Below the pieces are notes generated by a model. The model was not told the DNA's origin. It did not search any database and was given only the letters and a program-made list of their open reading frames with translations. Positions 56,386-64,000 of a stretch of DNA of 64,000 nt are shown in pieces. The stretch is from Epiperipatus broadwayi. Its lineage: Eukaryota > Onychophora > Udeonychophora > Euonychophora > Peripatidae. Position numbers and translations under genes: made by a program. The number at the start of each line of letters is the position of its first letter. The first letter of the stretch is position 1. The stretch lies in the NCBI GenBank assembly GCA_028023455.1, contig JAQFVV010006256.1, positions 310,001-374,000 on the forward strand, read 5' to 3'.

Positions 56386-57765
56386 AAATTTGAATTTCCA
56401 AAGTGTTTCAAATTCTAAATCATAGATCGAATTATCTATAATTAAAGATATCGAATAGTAAAAGAAAATATTGCTCTTAATTGATTCAAGAGATTTTTAG
56501 TAAAAATATATAAATAACAATACAGATAACCATGCATTGGTAATTTCAAAGTTGTCACTCATGAAGCTATAATTGTCGAAACATTGATGAAATTGACTTA
56601 GCATGTAACAACTATGCTGCGAAACATTAAATTTACTATTAATAAATGGATCGAACAACTCCACACTCCAAAGCAGAAGTTCTCAGGAGGGAAGTTATAA
56701 ATGACTTAATGGATGTTCTAGAACACTCACATTTTACCATCTTTACCAGTAACAGATTAATGACGATTATTATAATTATTCACTAGGACATTTTCCCAAT
56801 GAACTTTAAAACTACATTTAAGTTAACATCATGAATTTTCTTTAGTTATATATTTTATGTAAATGTCTACTTTCATATCTTTCCTTTAATATGGATACAA
56901 GAGGGGAAAAGTAAGTGTTAATATGTAACAGAAAGGATAAATATTATTACCGTTATAATGGATTAAAATAAAAGAGGTTGCGATGAGAACTTGCTTGCTT
57001 ACAAATCCAATCATCATCAAGAGAAAGGTAAGATTTTACCTAATACTAATATTGCATTTAAATGTTTTCAGTCTACTTGACTAATTGTTACTATTATAAA
57101 TAGTCTTTCCTGTCTTTATTATAATTATATTATATAACAGAAGCAGCCCATATCATCATTATGATCATACATATAAATTAAATTTCATTTATGCTAATAT
57201 GGATATCAAATGGCTATTCTTTATAGGGGATAAGGGTTTGGAGTAATAATTGAAATAAACTATAACCAGAGAGAAATTATAGATGTTAAATATTTTATAT
57301 TTTGTTATAAATTTCGTTATTAAAATATTACTTATTGTAAATATATTTGTTAAATATATATGAGTGTTTAAATTAAAAACTCTCAATGTATTTTTCTATA
57401 TTTAAATTTCAATTGGTCATATCTTCTCACATACCTCCATATATTTTTACACAGTTATACATATTTTCACACTTATCCTAATACATCTACAAACATGTAT
57501 ACCTGCATTTTAAGTGATATTGATATACTCTGAACTAGATGATTATGCAGATTCTCTTTGAGTTTGAAACCTGGGAATAACGGAAACGGAAGACGGTAAG
57601 GATGAGATGGTATATATATATATATCCTTTAACACATTTGAATATTAACCCCTCATCTCACAGGAATGAAGTTACAAAGGTGTATGTGGGTAGATAGATT
57701 CTGTTACCTACTGTAATGATCTAGCTAACCTATTATCATACCAGGTAAAATCCTGTTCCATTACA

Positions 57766-58488
57766 ATATATATATAAGTATGCTATATTTTTTTCCTGAA
57801 AATAAGTTGATTAACTTGATAATAGAATACTTTGATTCTTAGTGATATTTTTTTTTTTAATATGTATATATTTTTAGAACAAATAATTGCTCATTAAAAT
57901 TTAATCAGATGCAGTTCATCATTCACTTTCGATATTTTTTTGTGTAAATATTCATGTTGTTTGAAGTTTCATTGTAATGTTTGTTAATTTTGATTAAAGA
58001 TAGAAAATGTTTTTTTTTCTTTCTATCTATTCTTTGAAAAAGACATCACATTTAATTATCACAATCTTGATTATAATTTGAACTACTTTTTCACATTCTT
58101 TTTTTTTTTAACTTTAATTAATTTTTACATATTAGATGCTACATCTTCAAATTATTGTTCACATAAAAAAAACATAAACAATATTTTAATATTTAAAATA
58201 ATAATTTATTGATATTGATTTCTTATTGTAATGACCACATAAAGTCGTCATCACATGTATATACCTATTAACAAGGGTAAATAATTTAGTTACCAGAAAT
58301 TTGAAAAAAAAAAGAGAAAAAAGTTGAGATTTAGTTAAATGTTTGTGAAAAATACTTTTGATTTTATTGTAAGAGAAGGGGAGGGGGGTGCATAAAGGAA
58401 TGCATCTCTTTCTCTCTTTAAACTACGTATTATAATAATTAATATGATTGAAATAACGATTCAAAAAAATAATAATAATAAATAAAAA
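57766..58488. other. AT-rich DNA, nothing recognised
   Basis: Flank to the right of element A; AT-rich with one purine patch at about 58,373-58,392. No feature recognised. Confidence 0.5.
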
Positions 58489-58886
58489 AGGAAAGAACAT
58501 TTGAAATATATTACTATTAGAAGTTATCGAAGAAAGAGAAGTTAAATTGAATTATAAACTTGTAATAAATATATATATATATAATGTAAAATATATTTGT
58601 ACGAAATGAAGGTGTTAAAATATGTTTAACTAATTACATTCCACGAACAATAGAGGAATGAATCTAAAGGAAAAAGTTTCATTTATAAGGAAAGAACATT
58701 TGAAATATATTATTATTAGAAGTTATCGAAGAAAGAGAAGTTAAAATGAATTATAAACTTGTAATAAAAAAATAAATATAATGTAAAATAATATATTTGT
58801 ACGAAATGAAGGTGATAAAATATGTTTATCTAATTACATTCCACGAACATTAGAGGAACGAATCTAAAGGAAAAAGTTTCATTTAT
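58489..58886 (+). repeat. Tandem duplication, 199-bp unit, two copies
   Basis: Units 58489-58687 and 58688-58886 begin AGGAAAGAACATTTGAAATA and end AAAAAGTTTCATTTATAA. They differ at about ten positions plus a small difference in an AT run, so the duplication is fairly recent. Confidence 0.9.
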
Positions 58887-60735
58887 AATTATACATTCTT
58901 TCCACTGATAACAATTCGTTAGAAATTGTAAAATGTTTAATTAATTAAATTCCAATAAACAATAGATAAAAAAAAAAAAAAGGAAAAGAGATTACGATTA
59001 CCATTACTACTTTGAAATTGGAGAGATCAGCAGCAAAGAAAGAAATAAAAGAAATGCGTGGCTTTAAAGGGGCGTGGGTTCGTGCTCGACCCGCCTGACC
59101 ACTGACTCACGATGAAATAACATCGGTGCCTCGCCTGCTAGATAGACCGTAGCTTCTGTATGCTGAGTGATATAAAAAAAGAAACTAAATAACCAAGAAG
59201 AACTAAGCTAGGACTGAGAATAGACTAGCAACATAAAATTATATTAAAAAAAAGGACCCATCCAGCCGAAGAGTCTGTGGAAGATCTACCGTCTCTGCAA
59301 AAGAAGTGGGTGAAACCCCACAAGACGGTATAGAGCGCTCAGAAGAACTGCAAATGAGAATATCCGCAAATCCTAGGTAAACGTTTACCTATAGCAAACA
59401 AATATGCATGCATGCATTTTGTTGTTTAAATTTCACAATATTAAAAAAACAAATAAATAATAAGAACTAATTTTGAAAAGAATAATCTTTTGAATACAGA
59501 ACACTGCCATATAAAAAAAAATTCCAAGATAGAGCTGTTTGTATCACTTTAATATTCGATGTATTCTTTATTCTGTTTTATTGTTATTATGTAATATAAT
59601 ATTAGTGTGTGTGTTATTAAAAATTATTTACTATTCCTAAAGGTTGTTTAGACTTGCTTTATTCTTCTGTCACCAAGCTATGGGGGGGGGGGGTCTGTCT
59701 AATTTATTGGTTAAAAGTTAATGATTTATTTTAAAAAATATTCGTTATGCTTCTTGTATTGTGGTAATCTCAAAATTTAAAAATATATATATCAAGCGCT
59801 GGACATTTGTTAACTTATTCTTAGGAATAGTTTTTTTTTTTTTGTTCAGCAGTCGAGAGTTCTTGATCGGGAAAGATAATGTGGAGGTAATACGTTCGTA
59901 TTGCTTTGGGGTTCGATCAAGGGTACAGATATGAAGTTAAATTCGTATTTGTATTTCCTCTCTGCTTGAATTGTAACGTATAAAATATTGGTAAAAATAA
60001 CCATATCTGTTACATTATATTTCATAATAACTGAAACACAGGTTTATTATATACCTGTGTCTATATTTGTAATATTTATGGTATTTGAGCACAGACAGTC
60101 TGCGCTCATATAGCCTATATATTATATATTTCATAGTGTGTTCTACTCATAGGTGTGCTCGTCTCTTATCCAAATATATGATTGAAAACTTTAACCATTA
60201 ACTTTTAAAAAGATTTACATATAGTTGAATTTTTTTAAAAATGTAAACTTTAAATTGCTCAATTTTATAAAACATTATTAGAATTAAGAATTGGGGTGCA
60301 AAAAACAGAATTACTAAATAACATGACACAGCTTGCAAATAAGTAATGAAAAAAAGGCTCTAAATGTTTAATACATCAAACATATTGTGCATATATATAT
60401 ATCAAAATTTATGTAAAGATGCTAGATTGATACAAAATGTTTAATATACATAATGTAATGTTCACATATTCTAGTGAGTGACTGGTTCATTCTCCAAATT
60501 GCCTGCACTGCCATCTCTGAATCAACACATGCCTCACATAGTGACATAGTTAGCTATACACACACACAAAAAAAAAACAGTGCTAACATATCTGTTTCAT
60601 AAGTTATGATATGAAATGTACTTGTGTTTAATCTGGATTACAGACCCAGCCTACAAAAAACAATATTAGCAGCAGTATTATAATTAATATAATATTTATT
60701 ATATTTATATAACATAGAATAATATAAGTTCTACT
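58887..60735. other. Mostly AT-rich, one less AT-rich patch at 59.04-59.36 kb
   Basis: The patch includes GGGTTCGTGCTCGACCCGCC and GCCTCGCCTGCTAGATAGAC. It has a weak B-box-like look on the minus strand (GGGTCGAGCACG) but no cloverleaf, so I do not call a tRNA or SINE. No gene is visible in the rest. Confidence 0.4.
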
Positions 60736-61349
60736 GTGAACTCTTGGATTCAAGTCTTCACAATCTACCGCTTCCAGCTATGCCTGATAGCTTGTGTAAC
60801 GATAGGGAGAACGACTTCCTCTGTACCAGACAGCTTACCTCGAGACGGCAGCAGCATCCGGCACTTATGTGGACTTGCCTAGCTGTATGGACAAATAGCG
60901 TATTGCTAACGTAAGAATACGTATGCTGTTTAGGTTAACAAGGCTTCTCCCGGAGAATGGGTACTGTCTTTGTAGGATAGACATATGTTCTCTCACTTCC
61001 AAAAGTTCTGACCATATATAGCCAGATCCCTGATCTCACTGACCAGCGTTCAACAATACTTAATCTGATCAGATATGGAAGAAATCCGGAAAAGTCTACT
61101 TCTGAGGGAAAGGAGAACTATAAAATCCCTCCCTGAGCTAAATTTTAGTCCTAGAGAAATATAGTCATGCAGGTGTGCTGGAGGATGGCTAATCCACTTC
61201 TGGTTTGCTGCCGTTTTCGGTTTATTGGTCCTCCTTGCTTACAATCCTTGTCCCTGGAAGATAATTCAGTCTAAATTGATTCAGGTCATGATGCTGTTTA
61301 CACCCATCTGCTGTTTTGACTACTATGGTGTTGAGTCCTTTTTATTGAA
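60736..61349. other. Less AT-rich flank of gypsy remnant D, possibly its 3' LTR or tail
   Basis: About 0.6 kb with mixed base composition directly downstream (minus strand) of the integrase remnant. No frame or second copy exists to define an LTR. Included because its composition sets it apart from the surroundings. Confidence 0.35.
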
Positions 61350-63510
61350 CTACCGCTGGATCCATTTAATATATCCACTATACATTCTGCATAGTATGTT
61401 AGTCCCTATTTGCAATTTGATATTGTCCTTTTCTTGTTTTCGCTCATTTGGATCAGGTTTAAGAGCTGACAAGTTAGTTTGCAAAGTTCTATTAAGAAGT
61501 AGTTCAGCTGGAGTTTTTCTCATTGTTCTTGGTGTAGAGTGCTGTGATAATAATATTCTGGCAGTACGGGTGTTCCAGTTTCCTGTGTCCATCTTTGTGA
61601 GCAATTTTTTAGTCTCTTGAACCAATCTCTCGGCTTAGCCATTACTTTCAGGGTGAAGTGGTGAGCTAGTTCAATGTCATTATTGTCACAAAAGATTTTA
61701 AATGCCATTGCAGTAAATGTTGTGCCATTATCTGAGATTATAGTTTTAGGAAGGCCATGGGTAGAAAATAGTCTCCTAAGCGCGTCTATTGTTGCAGTGG
61801 TCCGAAGTGATGGAATTTCTACTACCTCCAGCCACTAAGAATATGAATCAACTTTTAATAGTAGTTTGCCTTTCTATGGTCCACATGGAGTCTAGTCCAG
61901 GGGCCTTCAGATTTAGGCCAGTGAACTGTTTTGTCTTTTTCTGGCATGTTCTGATTCATTTTGCAATGACAGCAGTGGTGAACTTTAGACTTAATATCCG
62001 TATCCAAAGTTGGCCACCATAAATATTGCTGACATCTTCATTCAGACTATCCCTGGATGCCCATTATGTAACAGGTTGAGCACTTTGGATCGTCCAGTTG
62101 GGGAAATTACTATTCTGGATCAACAACAGCCATTTTCAATTGAGAGCTCCAGCCTTCGTGTCCAGTAGCCTGGATGCAACTCCTCTGGACTCTTATTTGG
62201 CCAACTTTGCTGGATCCATTTTTGAACTTTTAGGAATCCAGGATCTTTGTGGTCCACTTTGCCACGGGTTTACTGATCAGTGGTGTATTTGTCCTCAAAT
62301 CTATCATGTTATATGACTGACTTGCCCTAGTTAGCTTGCAGGCATATGATTTAATGCTATATGGAGGATATGTTTTCTCTCAATGTATTGTAGTGTAAAA
62401 TTATACCCTGATTAAAAATTGGACCATCTCCGCATTCGTGGTGAGGCATTCTGAGGGATTCCTTTGTCGGCTGCAAAGATGCCCAATAGGGGTCTATGAT
62501 TCATTTGCAGTATAAATGACCTACCATAAAGATAGTCATGAAATTTTTTAATGCCATTGATCAAAGTTAGAGCCTCTTTATCAATCTGGTCATAATTTTT
62601 CTCTGCCTTCGAGAAGCACTCCGATATAAAGGCAATAGGGCAGTGTGACCCATCATCATTCCTGTGGACAACACCACCCCTGTTCCTACTGGTGATGCAT
62701 CGTATGTTAGTATCAGGACCTTTTCCAGATCAAAGTATGCCAACCCCACAGTATCAGATATTACTTTTTTACATTTTCAAAGGCATTATCATGATTAGTG
62801 TGCTACTTCCAGTCTTTTTTTTTATCCAGAAGCCTGTATAGTGGTTCAGCTGTCTCTGTTTTATGGTATTTACTTTGTATTTTGGCTTTTTTAATTGCCA
62901 TAACTTTTTTTTGAGTAGGATGAATGCCACTTGCATTTATCCTAAATCCTAGAAACTCAACTTCTTTGGCTTCGAATATTTACTTATCCAAGTTTATTCT
63001 TATGCCTGATGCTTTGAACTTATCAAAGACTTTTTTGGTGCAACTCCAGAGCAGTTCTGAATTGTGAACCACCAGCAAGAAATTACCAAAGTAAGGTAGA
63101 GCCCCTGGTAATCTAGCAGCCAGTTGATTCATAACTCTTTGGAATATGGGGCGACCGATATACCAAAAGCTAACCAGTTCATCTTAAATAAGCCTTTATG
63201 AGTTGTTATTGACAATGCTCTTGCTGCCTGATCATCGACTGGTAGCTGCAACTATGCACATTTCAAGTCAAGTTTAGTAAAAACCCTTTCACCTGGATAG
63301 GAATTGCTTAACTGATAGTGGTAGATAATTATCCAATGCTAGCACTTCTTTATTTATGCATCAATAATCCTCACATATCTGCACATCATTTTCTTTGATT
63401 ATTGGGACTATTGGGGTGGCCCATTCTGAGTACGATATGGGCTCTATTACCCCATCTGCCTCCCACCTTTCAAGCTCTGATTCAGCTTTAGCTCTCAAGG
63501 CATTAACTTA
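61350..63510 (-). pseudogene. Ty3/gypsy pol remnant 'D' (RT, RNase H, integrase), 5'-truncated
   Basis: Minus strand, in order. RT starts near 63,505 with LRAKAESELERWEADGVIEP and YSEWATPIVPII, then PYFGNFLLVVHNSE near 63,090, where the catalytic YxDD has become YFGN, and VEFLGFRINASGIHPTQKKV near 62,930. RNase H begins LTYDASPVGTGVVLS (62,567-62,749) with its first aspartate kept. Integrase follows with LSDNG-type and FKIFCDNNDIELAHHFT segments (61,520-61,740) and a C-terminal part (HSTPRTMRKTPAELLLNRTL, 61,350-61,625). Gag and protease are missing. Stops and shifts are numerous but less dense than in element A. No LTR was found on either side. Confidence 0.72.
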
Positions 63511-64000
63511 CAACCATAGAAAGTTCATAATTGAAAAAAATAATCGAAACAAAATGTCGTAAAAATATTTACCTAGCCTTTCATTGTAGACTGAAGTAAT
63601 ATAATAATAATAATTTTTTACTGCTTATTAGAAAATAATAAAAGTTATAAAAATTTAGTGCTATTTAACAATGCAGTGAACTTATGATTCTGTGGACAGA
63701 GGAAGGGAAGGAAGCCAGACATCACAAAAAAAATGAACTCAGTATTCATAGTCCATTTGACAGGTCAAATTAATTAATCCATCCCCTCACTCACCAGTGT
63801 CACCTAAGGCAAAAAATGCAATTTACAATGCGGAACTGATTACATAAAAATTATATAACTGATTACAATCACATGGACCATCAAGGTCACTTGAAAGGTA
63901 TTACATAACGGTTTAATAAATTATAATAATAAAAATTAAACCAAACAATAATTTTTTGTGATTATAATTAAAGGTAAAATTATTTTTTTATTAAATAAAC
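63511..64000. other. Window end, nothing recognised
   Basis: Sequence beyond the break of gypsy remnant D; AT-rich with a less AT-rich patch at 63,690-63,900 and no recognisable feature. Confidence 0.5.

Larger units (their letters stand above)
31785..57765 (+). mobile_element. LTR retrotransposon 'A' with nested insertions (26 kb locus)
   Basis: Two long terminal repeats in the same orientation (31785-42253 and 48588-57765) bracket an internal region with a primer binding site and decayed gag-pol. Stripped of later insertions, each LTR is about 2.1-2.3 kb and the whole element about 10-11 kb. The LTRs start TGTAAGG/TGTGAGG and end ATTCTGTTACA/GTTCCATTACA. ATAT flanks both outer ends (31781-31784 and 57766-57769), a 4-bp duplication in AT-rich DNA that could be chance. 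Identity between the LTRs is near 88% in a 190-bp stretch counted by eye, so the element is old. Order of protease, RT, RNase H and integrase makes it Ty3/gypsy-type. Confidence 0.85.
48588..57765 (+). repeat. 3' LTR of element A, split by element C
   Basis: LTR pieces are 48588-49287 and 56046-57765. They align to the 5' LTR in order, except that about 330 bp of LTR (equivalent to 48,950-49,287) is present on both sides of element C. This copy lacks the hAT MITEs, the LINE and element B and so gives their empty sites. Confidence 0.85.

Noticed and set aside
59040-59170. Possible tRNA or SINE around GGGTTCGTGCTCGACCC
   Set aside because: No complete cloverleaf and no A box at the right distance.
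61225-62316. Plus-strand frames of 131, 77 and 72 codons
   Set aside because: They lie opposite the integrase remnant of gypsy D, whose minus-strand motifs are recognisable; the plus-strand translations resemble nothing.
1-64000. A host gene or a new multi-gene defence-like system
   Set aside because: I looked for open frames outside repeats on both strands and found none with conserved motifs. Short exons in long introns cannot be excluded from sequence alone; RNA-seq would be needed.

Overview
The window looks like AT-rich (by eye roughly 70-75% A+T), non-coding eukaryotic DNA from an animal, most likely an invertebrate. The reasons are the mix of repeat families (Penelope-like, RTE-like and CFDP2-like LINEs, Ty3/gypsy LTR elements, BED-finger hAT transposons, many MITEs), the absence of closely packed open reading frames, and the absence of operons or ribosome binding sites. 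I cannot name the species. I find no convincing host gene, exon, tRNA or rRNA. Every recognisable coding stretch belongs to a transposable element, and nearly all are broken by stops, frameshifts, truncation or later insertions.

Region 1 (1-13 kb). A 5'-truncated Penelope-like element with a GIY-YIG endonuclease lies at 0.4-1.4 kb, followed by a Tc1/mariner-like MITE with TA duplications (1732-2618) and a small palindrome (3.0-3.2 kb). Two copies of one unclassified 1.15-kb transposon sit in opposite orientation, each with 8-bp target duplications (3836-4995 and 6884-8025). A composite repeat of three tandem units plus one inverted unit follows (8116-9280). A diverged second copy of the host DNA at 10347-10788 lacks both the second transposon and the composite repeat, so it shows the unoccupied target sites.

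Region 2 (13-28 kb). Two hAT-family transposase pseudogenes lie on opposite strands (13.1-14.1 kb minus, 14.6-17.1 kb plus). A CFDP2-type LINE on the minus strand is in two halves (18.7-19.8 and 25.9-27.8 kb). Between the halves is an RTE-like LINE whose 5' half is inverted relative to its 3' half, the arrangement left by twin priming. That LINE is itself interrupted by an unclassified 2.9-kb block (22.5-25.4 kb).

Region 3 (28-31.8 kb). AT-rich DNA with no recognisable content except a 0.5-kb foldback element (31045-31530).

Region 4 (31785-57765). One old LTR retrotransposon ('element A') of about 10-11 kb has been expanded to 26 kb by nested insertions. Its 5' LTR holds a hAT MITE, a RTE-like LINE (itself carrying a palindromic MITE and a probable solo LTR), a 4.2-kb Ty3/gypsy element ('element B', minus strand) and a second hAT-like MITE. 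Its internal part keeps a primer binding site and decayed gag, protease, RT, RNase H and integrase. Its 3' LTR holds a minus-strand LTR element ('element C') whose internal region is only 1.4 kb and codes only for Gag; the 5' LTR of C is interrupted by a 2.6-kb block with an 86-bp tandem array.

Region 5 (57.8-64 kb). AT-rich DNA with a 199-bp tandem duplication, then a 5'-truncated minus-strand Ty3/gypsy pol remnant (61.3-63.5 kb).

The parts do not form a pathway. The value of the window is its stratigraphy: insertions inside insertions, paired LTRs and duplicated host segments give relative ages and directly visible empty target sites.
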